64,000 nt of DNA from Mauremys mutica (GCF_020497125.1 NC_059075.1:43932003-43996002); one strand, 5' to 3'. Shown: positions 1 through 10,610, counted from the stretch's first letter. A program made the numbers and translations. Notes: generated by a model from the sequence alone, not told the origin.

Positions 1-840
1 CCGGTAGCAATCTGGCATTGCAAGTTTCCACAGTATGATCACCACTCACTTCTCCCTGTCAGTGCTGCTCTCGTTTTCGTGTCCCTGCGCTGAAGGGCTG
101 GGGTGAGCTCAGTACACAAATCCAGGAATGTGGCCTTGTGGATCTGAAAGTTATGTAGCCACTGCTTGTCACCTCAAACTTTTAATATGATGCAACCCCA
201 CCAGATCAGTGCTTGTTTCTTGGGCCCAGAAGTGGCAATCCACCATCTGGAGCTGCTGTGTGAATGCCACCAACAACCCTGAATTGGCTTTTGCTATGTT
301 CCACAGCAATCTGTCCTCCAAGGAATCGTCATGGTCTCCACTCATTCGGTTCTTCCTGAGGTTCTGCAAATACGCCAGGATTGTGCGCCCTGTGATTGCA
401 ACGTTCATAACAATAGTGCAGAGCTGCGCAGGCTCCACGGTTCTGTCAGAGATGGCAGACAGCGAAGAGGGCCATGTGGGTTTGTGGGATTTTGAAAAAG
501 AGGTGCAAAAGTTATGGATACATATAACATGATGGGATGGAGACAGTAGCAAACTGGGAAGTTGACCCCATGCTCTCAGCTACCCCTGCATGACTCGTTT
601 CAGCCTCATCATGCACTGCCAAAGCCTCCCAAAAGACAGTGAACACAAGAGTGACAAGTTGCACAGTGGGATACATACGCATGCAGCACAGCACTCTGCA
701 TTGATTCAGGCACTCCTGCTGAGTATGTACACTGCCGAACCAAGGAGCCACGTATGCAGGCACACAAACGACATACTAATTTTGGCGGCTGTACACCAAC
801 GTAACTTGAGTCAACGTTAGTTTGTAGTGTAGACACGCCC
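1..840 (-). mobile_element. PIF/Harbinger DNA transposon remnant, right end with decayed transposase
   Basis: Read on the minus strand, the stretch from about 450 down to 1 encodes pieces resembling the N-terminal part of the Harbinger-type nuclease that is abundant in turtle genomes: AYLQNLRK, a FWAQETSTD block, then QWLHNFQIHKATFLDLC and an ILWKLAMPDCYR block at the window edge. The pieces lie in different frames, so the gene is broken. The right terminus ends near 840 with GGGCGTGTCTACACTAC when read inward, followed by TTA, which suits the 3-bp target preference of this superfamily. The rest of the transposase lies left of the window. Family assignment is from memory of similar turtle copies. 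Confidence 0.72.
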
Positions 841-954
841 TTAAACAAAAACATTTATCTCCCCTGTTGTGTGATCAACAGAAACAAAAGCGAAACCTGT
901 CAAAACTAAAACTAAGATGACACACTTTCTCCTCCACCATCTCTTAAAGATCGT

Positions 955-1095
955 AGTCTGATCTGCCTCAGTTCCCCATCTACAAAATGGGGACATCATC
1001 TCACTGAGGTGTTATGAAGATAAAATCTATTAATGATTGTGAGGTGCTCAAATAATAAGGTGAGTAAGGCTATATAAGCATCTAAGTAGTTTAAT
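955..1095 (+). repeat. CORE-SINE/MIR-like 3' region
   Basis: Contains the typical CTCAGTTCCCCATCTACAAA and AAATGGGGACATC segment, then GATAAAATCTATTAATGATTGTGAGGTGCTC-like sequence and a TATATAAGCA tail, as in MIR/L2-tailed SINEs. It lies in GEMIN2 intron 2. The rest of 841-2023 is AT-rich intron in which I see nothing else. Confidence 0.55.
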
Positions 1096-2023
1096 ATTAG
1101 ATTTTAAAAATCATTTATGTTAGAATATTAAATAGATGGTGTCCCCTCTAGAAAGTAAAACAACATACTATTCTAAAGGGCCTGATTCTAATGCTTATCA
1201 TCAAAGTTAACTGAAAGATTAGTAACTCCATTGGGAGGTAACCAGTTTTAAGGCTTATCATAAGAAGAAAAAACAGTATCTTTCTATATGTATTTGAAAA
1301 GGACTCCATCAAGAAAGGAGAGAAAATTTGAGGGAGGGGAAGAGGAAAGTGTCCCAGGTTGTTCAACTTGGAATCATGAAGTAAAATTGAGCAAATAAAA
1401 ATTTTATGACGTGAAATATCAGAACAGAGTTTACAGAAGAGAAATTGTAGACGCTCCATTATTTGAAACATTTTGAAGGGGACAGGGCAAAGCCCTAGGA
1501 TACATCCAGTAGGGTATAATCCACAACGGATGGACTAGGGTGATTTACCAAAAAAAAAAAAAAATCTTAGTCTTTTTCTGTTGCTAGTTTCTAAGAACAT
1601 ACTCTGCATTGATAGCCTCCTATCTTTCAACTGTAGAAAAGTTTTATGACAACAGTGTTTTATATACCTTTAAATACAAAATTATTTTAGTTGCATTTGT
1701 AGTGAGAAAATATGATCAATTATTTTTGCTGAAGATATAACATTCACACAAAATATTGTAAGTTAGATCAGTTGAGTTTTAATGAGACTTCAGTTATCCA
1801 GTAATTCACAATCTGGATCTGCAAGACTAGATTCCATTTACTTCTGCAGATTACTTTAAAATTCAGTTACTCTACAACATGTTTGATGCTTATACCATGC
1901 ATCCAAATATTTTAATAGACAAACATTTTAATATGAAACCAAACCCTTTTCTTCTGTCTACTCTGTTTTTCTAAAAAAATATTTTTAAAAATATATACAT
2001 AAATAGATATACACAATACTTAC

Positions 2024-2108
2024 TGAAATATTCACTGTCTGCTTCTTTCTCAACTTTCTAGGGTCTATCTGTGCCACAACAACATCTGGGCATCGTGCTG
2101 CTTCAATC
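2024..2108 (-). CDS. GEMIN2: GEMIN2 coding exon 2
   Basis: 85 nt. Acceptor TTTGAAG|GATTGAAG, donor TTTCA|GTAAGTATT. It encodes [18 protein letters not shown] and the basic LRKKQ segment, a close match to human Gemin2. Confidence 0.93.
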
Positions 2109-3284
2109 CTTCAAACAGAAATAAAGGCTATATTTGAAATCCCTCAGCTGTGTCCCTTAGAACCAGAAACTGTCACAGGTTTGGGTTTGCATGAGGAGGT
2201 ACCTGATCAAATACAAAACACTTGCACAATGCTTAAGTTATGAATTAGTATCCTGGAAGCAGCTGACACTATGTCCCTGTGGCCCCAGGGGGGGGGAGGA
2301 GGAGGAGGCGGCAGAGGGGTCTCTGCTGTAGGCACCAGCTGGACTGGAACCTGCACCGTGAACCCCTCCTGCACCCCAACCCCCTACCCTGAGCCCCCTG
2401 CTGCACCCCAACCTCCTGCATCCTGCACCCCTCCTGTACCCCAACCCCTGCCCTGAGCTCCTTCCTGCACACCACTCTCCCTCCTGCACTCCAACTCCCT
2501 GACCCAGTCCTACATTCATGGCCCTACATACAATTTCCCCACCCAGATGTGGCCCTCGGGCCAAAAAGTTTACCCACCCCGGTTTAGATAATATAGTCCT
2601 GACACAAGTGCAGGAGACTGGACTTCACTAGATGATCTCTCGAGGTCCCTTCCAGTCCTATGATTCTACGCTACCCTGTAGACCTGGGCTCAGACTCAGG
2701 GGTGAGATTAGTGAGCTCACAGGACCAGGTTCTAAGACCCACTGGTCTGAGCCCGAGTACTGCTGTGATTCAGGTCCAAGCCCTTCATTTTGCAGCAGGG
2801 ATACAGCTCAAGCCTGGATCCCCAGAGGTCGGATCTGAGGCTGCACCCAGGTCCAGCAAATGCAAACCCAGGTTCAGGATGCAGTGCGGACCCACAGGCG
2901 GGGAGACCCAGGTTGGCAATGCAATGTAGGGGGTGGGGTGCCCCCCCCCCGGCTGCGCGCTGGGACCAAGGTGGGCGGGAGCCACACGGATCAGGGCACA
3001 ACTCCCTGCGCCCCCGGCCCCTTCACAGAGGGCAGGCGCCCAACGGACCCCCAGGCCGGGCGTGCTCCGGCGAGGCGACCCAGCAGCCCCTGCACCTCAC
3101 CAAGGGGAAGCGAGGCCCGGCCCAGCCCGGCTCCCCCCCCCCGCCAACCCCTCCCCACGTACTGGACCCGCTTTAAATACTCCGAGGGCGTCCGCGGGGG
3201 CATGGTGGGGTCGAAATCCTCCGCGAGGTCACAGTCCCCCACAGGCAGGAGCCGGGGCATCAACTCCTCCACCGCGGACTCCAT
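2024..3284 (-). CDS. GEMIN2: GEMIN2, survival motor neuron complex subunit, first two coding exons (partial)
   Basis: Gemin2 binds SMN and grips five Sm proteins (D1, D2, F, E, G) while the SMN complex loads the Sm ring onto snRNA in the cytoplasm. Two coding exons are visible on the minus strand: exon 1 at 3284-3163 and exon 2 at 2108-2024. They join in frame (CA|G) to give 69 residues starting [15 protein letters not shown] and running through [18 protein letters not shown] and [18 protein letters not shown] to TVNIS, very close to the human N-terminus as I recall it. Donor GTACGT follows exon 1 and donor GTAAGT follows exon 2. The ATG at 3284 is the only in-frame start; an in-frame stop lies upstream, so this N-terminus is about 17 residues shorter than the human one. 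Exons 3 onward would lie left of position 1. The head-to-head neighbour is SEC23A, as in human. Confidence 0.93.
2270..2581 (-). mobile_element. Truncated hAT-like nonautonomous element
   Basis: Read on the minus strand from 2581 it begins CGGGGTGGGTAAACTTTTTG and continues GAGGGCCACATCTGGG, then GGGCCATGAATG and a GC-rich GGGGTTGGGGTGCAGG interior. The same order occurs in the complete copy at 23874-24468. The other end is missing here. Confidence 0.7.
2595..2675 (+). mobile_element. CR1 retroposon 3' tail
   Basis: Shows the CR1 3' end signature: GATGATCTCTCGAGG, then TCCCTTCCAGTCCTATGATT. Only the tail is present, a typical 5'-truncated copy. Confidence 0.7.
3163..3284 (-). CDS. GEMIN2: GEMIN2 coding exon 1
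   Basis: 122 nt, 40 codons plus two bases. ATG at 3284-3282; donor GT at 3162-3161 (GTCCA|GTACGTGG). It lies in a CpG-rich stretch. Confidence 0.92.
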
Positions 3285-3386
3285 CTCCGCGCCACGGCCG
3301 TTGCCCCCCGGGGAATCGCAGGGCGCAGGCGCGTTGAGGGACGCCGCTTACTCCGGGGCCGCCTCGACTGCTGGGCGAGGAGACAA

Positions 3387-3396
3387 CGCATGCGCA
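3387..3396. promoter_or_regulatory. Candidate NRF1 site
   Basis: CGCATGCGCA matches the core of the palindromic NRF1 consensus and sits in the GEMIN2 CpG island upstream of the start codon. Position and motif are seen; binding is inferred. Confidence 0.5.
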
Positions 3397-3530
3397 CTGC
3401 GTGACCTTCTGTGCCGGGGAGGCCGCCCCTTCCGACGCCTGCTGGAGGTCGGGGCAAGCGGAGTAGCGCGCTGCCTTTCCCAGGGCTCAGTGGAGGTTGG
3501 GACGCCCTCTAGTGGTGCGGCCACGCTCCC

Positions 3531-5828
3531 GTTCACATCTCATCTGGCCCTGTCCCGATGCTTCTGGGACCGCCGCTCTCGGAGCTTCTACCCCACCGGC
3601 CTGGATTGAAGCATGACTGGACCCAGTGCGTTTTGAGCCTGCAGACACCATCCCATTACACCATGTGGCCCTTGTTCCAGGCAGTATACGACACACTGTC
3701 TCCTAATGTAATAATAATTGTGCCTAGGACGGACCATCTGCTGCCAACACAGTGTATAATTTAGTACCATGAACAAAACACTACAGGGTGTATTCCCTTT
3801 TTAAATAGCAATATGCCTTATTTCCATACAGTTCCATACTCTCTTGTGACAAAAGGAGGGCACTGTTATGCAATAGGTGCCCAACGAACCACTGCCACGT
3901 TGGTATGGGACCTGCCAAAATAACATTGCTATGTGAACATTGTTATGCACAAACTCAGAAACACTGAAACCTTAGCAAAAGCTTGGTATGTAGCTCTCAG
4001 CTAGGAAACAGAATGGGAGTAAAATGGGCACAGACAGACAGGTCTACAGAGAACTGCCATGTACTAAGTTTATAATTCAAGGGCACACTTGCCCACTCCT
4101 TTACTGACCACAGGTCATCTTTTGATATAATTTCTGGACCCAGTAACACACTTAGGCAACTTTGCCACTGCACTTCAACCCAGAACCAGGTGTACCACAG
4201 CTTTCCCGTCATTTTAACAGCCCTGATCAGACACCTTTTCACAATTTAGTACACTTGGCGTATAGATCTACAGAGTGGGTTTACTGTCACTATGGACACT
4301 AATGAATGGCAGAATGAAATGTAACAGTTGGCCAAGAGATTTATGTCTCATCATTGCCTTTTGCGGGCTGATGTATCACAGTGGAATGATGGATTGGGAT
4401 TGAAGATAGGAGGAAGTTTCTACATCATACCTATGAGAAAACCTCTTGAAGGGCAAACCATTGGCTTAACACACAGAAATACCAAGCAATACTATATACC
4501 AAGCACACTTGTGCCCAAATAGTTCTCTGATGTTAATACACAAATGACAAAGCAATTAAATCTCCAAAATGCCATTGAATATATTTAGCTCTTTAATAAC
4601 CATTTTAAAGGACCAAAGCCAGTGTTCTAACCTAAATTTCAGCATTAGCAAGTGTTTCTTTCAGCGCCAGTGTTTAAGATTAAATCTTTCTCCATTTAAA
4701 TCAATGGAAGTTTTGCCACTAGTAAATTATTTCTTGATTTCTAAACTTGCCTCATCTGGCAGCTCCCCTTGCTTTCTGTAAAAGCAGAAGGAAAAATAAG
4801 TGTAACTAAGAGGTTGACAGGAACTGGACTTTTATATACAGGGATCCATTACCAATCTTTTGTGCCATGTCTCAGAGAAATAAACTAACCTTCTTCAGTA
4901 AATCTTAAGACTAGCTGTTTTATTTCAGGCTGACACCTCCAACAAGTGAGTACACATTTCAGCCAAAAGATGACAACACATACACACAAGCCATCTTAAA
5001 TGAAAGCAAAGGGACATTTAAAAAACAAACAACAATGTATGTTATAGAGACCATAAAACTTTCTCAATCCTCCATGTCAAATGAGAATAATGATACTTCC
5101 CTCCTCTGCAAAACTCTTTGAGATCTATGGATAAAAACACTATAAGATCTAGATATTAAGTATTAATAATAATTAAATATAGTGCTTGCTCTAGGCAATG
5201 ATACAAATATCTAATATACTTATTCCTAATAGGTCAGTGCAAGGATTTTTAAATTTTACTACACACTGCATTTATTGTATTTAACAAAAAACTATTTGAA
5301 AGACACTTTTGGTTGTTTCTTCTATATTTGAGCAGTTCTGAACAAGCAATGACCTTCAGCTTTCCTCGCCATTCATTTTTATTTGCTTTTAAGGTGTGTT
5401 TCATAACCATTTATGTGTAACAGGCAGCTTTACTCTGAAACCAGGATGTAACTTCCTGTTAGTGCATGTGACAAGTGTGAACATCACTTGAAATAAGACC
5501 TGCTTAATCAAAACGACATTGGCATTTCAGGAGAGTATGACATAGTGGTAAAGGTAAAACCTTAACTTTGTCAATATATAAATGGATTTCTTGAAAACAT
5601 TCAGATTTTAGGATCTATGATTTTATCTGGTGTGAAGTCAAGAATTATAAAAAGAGAGAATCAGGGATTTTGATGCAGCAAGTGTAAACGTACATGACTT
5701 TTTAATGATCTAGATTATTTTTTTTCCTGAACATTTCTAATGCTGCTTTTTGAAGCTGAATAACATACTTTGAACTAATTACTTAGTTTTAAACAGACTG
5801 TTACAGGAAACACTGGTGGTTTTCCTAG
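3531..5828. other. Intergenic, nothing recognised
   Basis: AT-rich DNA between the GEMIN2 island and the exon-like segment at 5829. Short open frames here look random. A faint CORE-SINE-like tail around 5080-5180 is the only possible repeat. Confidence 0.6.
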
Positions 5829-5995
5829 GACTATCAAGAGTATCAAAAACCAAGACTTAACAATGGAATTCATGCAATATCTGGTAGAGCAAAATATGAT
5901 TCAGTGGATGAAGAAGACAAAACAGTCAGAGTTGAATATTCTTTCTCCTTACCAACTGCCTAGGAGTTACAAAGGAATAATTTCTTGAAGAAGAG
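5829..5995 (+). other. Exon-like orphan segment
   Basis: A 167-bp stretch bounded by a pyrimidine-rich acceptor (TGGTTTTCCTAG|GAC) and a strong donor (AAGAG|GTGAGT). One frame is open for 44 codons from the acceptor to TAG at 5961 and reads like a charged C-terminal tail (DYQEYQKPRLNNG, later KYDSVDEEDKTVRVEYSFS). A second frame is also open with an ATG. I recognise no protein. It may be an exon of an uncharacterised transcript or a chance arrangement. Confidence 0.3.
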
Positions 5996-6379
5996 GTGAG
6001 TTGCCACCTGTTGATGTGAACTGATGATTCAAAATCTAACACACGAATCTGTAATATATTGCAATAAGGTAAGAAAAATAAAGTAGAATTACTATATATT
6101 GTAACACCAGGGGATAACAGAAAAGAGAAATTCTGATTATGGGTGCTTGCTGGTTTTGGACCCGTTTATCCATTCCATCAATGTATCTATGTGTCCATCC
6201 AGGAACTTTTGCTTCCCTCTGAGGTCCCCACCACCATAAAATCTGTGCACCTTCCTGAAGGGCTCTTCAGGGCACAAGAAATGCGGGACTGGGACTGTAT
6301 ACAATTAAATATTTATTTTTACAATGATTGGTAACAAAAATATTTTATACCTCTTATCCTCACTGGGCTTTCACTATAT

Positions 6380-6560
6380 TGTACCCTCCTGATTTTCCTT
6401 CTTTATCTCTGACCATTTTTTTCAATGACTCTGTTGTCAAATCCTCTCTGCTGCTGTCTACAGGGGTACTCCAGGGCTCTGTCCTTGACACTAATTTCTT
6501 TTCCCTTTATACCCTTTCTTTGGGCAATCACCATAATATCTGAGCACTCTCAGAAACCAT
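6380..6560 (+). mobile_element. L2-type LINE fragment (reverse transcriptase)
   Basis: The plus frame encodes TGVLQGSVLD then FFSLYTLSLGNHH, matching the GVPQGSVLGPxLFSLYxLPLG block just before the catalytic motif of L2 reverse transcriptases. Both sides are too decayed to follow. Confidence 0.6.
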
Positions 6561-7402
6561 AATACTGAGGGAGTTTTTCATCTGCTTTCACAACACCCGC
6601 CAAGGAACTATTTGGACTCTAGCCTGTTTTTGTAGGATAGGGAGTCTGCATACCCTCAACTCACAGCTCACTATTTTCTCCAACTGACAGTGTGATCAGA
6701 GTGTGTGTAAGGGAACTCAGACTCTCTCCATTCAGGCAGCGTGGGACTGTTTTTGTCTGCAAGCCGCTTAAATCATGAAGCCAGCCTGGTCATTCAGACC
6801 ATAAGATGACTGGTGAATGGTAGTGAAGATAGTAATTGTGTAGAATTTCACCACATCCACAGTTAAAGTACAAATAATGGGTGTAATGAGGTTATGGTCA
6901 CTCATAATTGATTCACTGATACTAGATAGTTATTACCATGTGACATATATTTTCAGATTCTGTGAGGAAAAAGTGCAAGAGAGATGAAGAGTGTTTTGCT
7001 CCCCACTATCAATAAGATTCCTCAGAAAAGACTACAGTTACTGCTTTGTCCAGGACATTTTAATCCTCTTTCTCAGAGTTGTTGGTTAAAATCATTCTGG
7101 CATGGTAACATTGCTTTGCAAACCAAATTACCATAAGAATTTTGTCTTGGAAGAAAACAAAAACTGATACAGTAGCTTGTAGCCTAAACAAAAGCTCTGA
7201 TACATTGAGGGCTAAATGCTATTGTTACTTGCTAAAGTATTTTGGAAAATTTGCATTTAAACAAATTCATTTGGGAACATAATCAGGGATAGGTCATATG
7301 AAGAGATGAAAAGTGTAATAATATCCGGTTTTATTAGGTATCTCCTTGAATATAAATGTTACTCCTTGGATACTTAGGAAATTATTTCTTGATGTCCCCT
7401 CC
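6561..7402. other. Intergenic, nothing recognised
   Basis: AT-rich DNA without recognisable genes or repeats. Confidence 0.5.
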
Positions 7403-7735
7403 ATAGGCGCTGACTCTGTGGGTGCTCTGGGGCCCCACCAATCAGCAGCTCCTCCCCACCACCTCCCGCCTGCCAAGGATCAGATGTTCAGTGGAGGGCA
7501 GGAGGTACTGGGGGCAGGATGGGGAGGATTGGGAGCAGAAAGAAGCAGAGCGAGGGTGTTGTGCACTCAGGGGAGGGGGCAGAATGAGGCCAGTAGAGGC
7601 AGGGTGGGGGCGGAGTGGGGGTGGGAAGAGGCGGGGCAGGGATGGGAGCTTGGGGGAAGATGTGGAGTGGGAGTGGGGCCTGGGGTGGAGCGGTGGGTTG
7701 AGCATCCCCCAGGAAATCAGAAAGTCAGCATCTCT
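7403..7735. mobile_element. GC-rich nonautonomous DNA element (probable)
   Basis: Begins near CATAGGCGCTGACTCTGTGG and ends near GTCAGCATCTCT, giving short imperfect inverted ends (GCGCTGACT against GATGCTGACT). The interior is a G-rich GGGGGCGGAGTGGGGGTGGG array unlike the AT-rich flanks. Open frames through it are compositional artefacts. Confidence 0.45.
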
Positions 7736-7934
7736 GGTCCCCTCTACCATTTAATTATTATTATATATGATTATTAACATACACTTCCATTACTATATAC
7801 AAATATTTTAAATGGTTAAACACTGTATGTTTCAAATAAACGATAGTAATTCATAGGGTAAAATTAACAAATGCATAACACAAAAGTTTAATTAAAATGT
7901 ACATACAAGCTATCTGGTATCATTACTCTGAAAC

Positions 7935-8022
7935 AAGTGAGAGGTTTGAAGTGTTTGCTTGTCTCTTTCACCAACAGAAGTTGGTCCAATAAAAAATATT
8001 ACCTCACCCACCTTGTTTCATA
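7935..8022 (+). mobile_element. Penelope-like repeat fragment, second family
   Basis: Carries GCTTGTCTCTTTCACCAACA, then GAAGTTGGTCCAATAAAAAA and ACCTCACCCACCTTGTTT. The same sequence occurs inverted at about 41030-41115. In turtle copies I recall, this follows a CTGAAGA-hairpin-CGAAAGC block, here decayed. Assignment to Penelope-like elements is inferred. Confidence 0.45.
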
Positions 8023-9560
8023 ACTAAGAAGTGACAGTTAGATTTATGAAATAAAATAATCTATTGAAATGTAGCACATACAAGCTTATGCAAAGTTTAG
8101 TTACTAAAACTAAAATAATACAGTCTTGCCAATTTAAAATAACAAATAGGTATTCTGTTTTAAATTTATTTTGGTAAACTGTAACAAGAAAAAATAATTG
8201 TGCCTGGAAGAAATAAAGCAGATTATTTGTGGAAACTAAGCACTGATATTTAGAACATGGACTAATTATTGATCTAAATGGGGAAACTCTGTAGTCTTTC
8301 TTTATATAACGTATTATACTTTTAGAAATAACAAAAGGAATATTGCTTCTACACAACAGACAAGCAACCTAAACAAATCATAAAGAGAGTAATTTTGAAA
8401 TCAGTGACAAAAAGCAATTCTAAGAAAACATTCATACCACCTTACAGAATAAAAAACACCCACAACATCTATTAAGTACAAATCCTAAAAGACAGGCAAC
8501 ATGCAAAGTGAATTTGTGGAACCTGGGAATGTTCTAGCTGTCTTCTCTGTACAGAGAGTTTACCTGAAACGGACCATAGAGTAGAAAGAGGACTGAAAAG
8601 AAAAATGTGTACAAATGCATATATATACACACACACACGCATGTGTGTATGTATATAAAATAAATAAATGGTAATATAATGGTTTCACAATACCATCTAA
8701 CCACAGAAATATAAAAAAATCTGTGGTAGAAATATTACAGTAGAACATCATAGTTATCTAAGTTGAAAAAGTAAAGAAAGGTAAAAGCTCCCTCTGGTGG
8801 TTGTTGATCAAAAAATAATTGTCAACTATTTTGAGAGTGATACCAACATTGTACACAAAGATTTAGAATTAGAAATTCTAAAACAATAAGAAAACCCCCC
8901 AAAATACAACAAAGATAGATAGAAAAATAATTAGAAATGACTAATTATGAAGATCTTCCAGATATTACAAGCGATAAAAGTCTGCAAAAGGTGGATTCCA
9001 GCCAAGCAATTGACAACTTTCCTCTTCCCTGGGGAATTTTTTTTTCTAACATTAATAGTGTATTCAGCACAATAAAGAGATTTAATTTCTTAAATATATA
9101 TATTTTTCTCACAGGACTTCTGCCTCATGCAGTGTGCAACAAAGCCCTTCCTGAACCAGCAAAGGCCTTAAGCATATATTTGGGTATGTGAGATTACTGA
9201 CGTGCTCAGCTAGGCCTGTGCTAAAGTGTTTTCATGGACTGGGGCCTGAATGAGTCAGCAGTATGTACTGAATGGGACAAGGGTCCTGAGAATCTGTCTT
9301 TAATTTCTGGCCAGATTCTATTTGCAGTTACCAGTGTAAATCTGCAGTAAACCCAAATTTACACAAGTGCAAATGACAGCACATTTGGGCCCGTCATAGA
9401 CAGAATGGATATTGTGTAATGAATAACAGGGGTTCAGAGGATTTGTGACTCTCTTAGGGCCTGATTCAAAGCTCATTTAAATCAATGGCAGTGCCACATC
9501 AGAACCTTGAAATGGGCCATCCTGATTACATATCACTACAAAAGTTTTTTTTCTCTTGCT
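8023..9560. other. Intergenic, AT-rich, no gene
   Basis: A (TA)n(CA)n simple-repeat patch lies at about 8618-8660, and 9300-9530 has old repeat-like sequence (GGGCCTGATTCAAAGCTCAT). No coding region can be supported. Confidence 0.5.
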
Positions 9561-9564
9561 GATA

Positions 9565-9752
9565 ATAACCTACCTTAATTGATGAGTCTCATTATAGTTG
9601 GTATGGCAACCCCCATTTTTTCATGTTCTCTCTCTCTCTCTTTCCTACTGTATTTTCCATGCATGCATCTGATGAAGTGGGTTTTAGCTCACAAAAGCTT
9701 ATGCCCAAATAAATTTGTTAGTCTCTAAGGTGCCACAGGTACTCCTCGTTCT
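9565..9752 (+). mobile_element. Penelope-like repeat with hammerhead-like core, copy A
   Basis: Contains CTGATGA (9669-9675), a GTGGG/CTCAC hairpin, AAAAGCTTATGCCC, then AAATTTGTTAGTCTCTAAGG and TGCCACAGGTACTCCT. The same blocks recur at 38241-38443 and 53091-53306. CTGATGA-hairpin-GAAA is the layout of the hammerhead ribozyme carried by many Penelope-like retroelements. In this copy the G of GAAA is A, so it is probably inactive. Family assignment is from structure and memory. Confidence 0.55.
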
Positions 9753-9849
9753 ATTATCAGAACCCCGGTGTGTAGCAGAAGGATGTCAGATGCCATGTAC
9801 CTGGGAGAAACAGTAGCGAACCTTTGTTTTATAGCAGAAGGATGTAACA

Positions 9850-10325
9850 GAGTCCCTGCACCTTAATTGTCTGTGGGTTGGAGTGTGATGCAAAGGGGTC
9901 CCCCACACCTAGTTGTCTGTGAGGTGTGGGTGAGCGGAGTCCCAATGCACAGTTGTCTGGGGGTTGGGGTGTGGGTGCAGGGAGTTCCACACCCCAGTAG
10001 TCTGTGGGTTGGGGTGTGATGCAAAGGTAGGGTGACCAGATGTCCCGATTTTATAGGGACAGTCCTGATTTTTGGGTCTTTTTCTTATATAGGCTCCTAT
10101 TACCCCCCCACCCCCTGTCCCGATTTTTCACATTTGTTGTCTGGTCACCCTGTGCAAGGGGTCCCCCTCACCTAGTTGTTTGTGAGGTGTGGGTGCGGGG
10201 AGTTCCACAGTCGAGTAGTCTGTGGGTTGGGGTGTGGACACGGGAAGTCCCTCATGCCCAGTTGTTTTTGGGCTGGGGTGCGGATGGAGCCAGGGAGTCC
10301 CTCATGCCCGGTTGTGGCATAACCC
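9850..10325 (+). repeat. Minisatellite array, left block
   Basis: Degenerate tandem units of about 40-46 bp built on AGTTGTCTGTGGGTTGGGGT followed by GTGGGTGCAGGGAGTCCC. The array is split by a palindromic MITE at 10029-10151. The block is bracketed by AGCAGAAGGATGTCAGA at about 9777 and 10329. It runs up to the SEC23A CpG island. Confidence 0.75.
10029..10151. mobile_element. Palindromic MITE inside the minisatellite
   Basis: Inverted ends AGGGTGACCAGA and TCTGGTCACCCT, with a second inverted pair TGTCCCGATTTT / GGGACAGTCC inside. The host array reads through on both sides, and the junctions carry an imperfect duplication (GATGCAAAGG left, GTGCAAGG right). No coding capacity. Confidence 0.75.
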
Positions 10326-10601
10326 CGGAGCAGAAGGATGTCAGAAGCCCTGTGCTAGGCGGCAGCACCGGGGCAGGGTGGTCCGCCGGCTGCCTCGGGG
10401 CTTCCCTGAGGTTCAACCAGACACACGCGCACAACACGGAAGTCAATTCTGCCCCAGCGGCCCCGGGACGCTCTGCCTGCAGCGCGGGGGCGGATCGGCA
10501 GGGGGAGCCATGGGCGGGGGTGCCTGCTCTCCTCCCCGCGGAGACCCCACGGCGGGGCGGGCGCAGCCCCGGCCCCCGGCCGCGCCGCGCTCTCTGCCCC
10601 T

Positions 10602-10610
10602 TGACGTGGC
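10602..10610 (+). promoter_or_regulatory. CRE-like / UPR-type element at SEC23A exon 1
   Basis: TGACGTGGC contains the TGACGTGG core bound by ATF6, XBP1 and CREB3-family factors. SEC23A is a known direct target of CREB3L2 (BBF2H7) through a CRE-like promoter site. The motif is seen; that it is the equivalent site is inferred from its place about 100 bp before the exon 1 donor. Confidence 0.55.

Larger units (their letters stand above)
2109..3162 (-). other. GEMIN2 intron 1
   Basis: Holds a truncated hAT-like fragment (about 2270-2581), a CR1 3' tail (about 2595-2675) and, from about 2930, the CpG-rich 5' part of the gene. The open frames in the GC-rich part have no recognisable protein similarity. 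Confidence 0.8.
2930..3530. promoter_or_regulatory. CpG island, GEMIN2 promoter region
   Basis: Strongly GC- and CpG-rich sequence spanning GEMIN2 exon 1 and about 250 bp upstream of it, in otherwise AT-rich DNA. A near-consensus NRF1 palindrome, CGCATGCGCA, lies at 3387-3396, about 100 bp upstream of the ATG. No TATA box is seen, as usual for housekeeping promoters. Confidence 0.75.

Noticed and set aside
2790..3609. Long overlapping open frames in the GC-rich region around GEMIN2 exon 1, including a 249-codon plus-strand frame.
   Set aside because: They come from CpG-rich composition with few stops, lack recognisable similarity, and run antisense to the clear GEMIN2 exon.
10028..10152. TA target site for the palindromic MITE, which would make it mariner-type.
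   Set aside because: TA is present at the left but TG at the right; the junction duplication looks longer, so the superfamily is left open.
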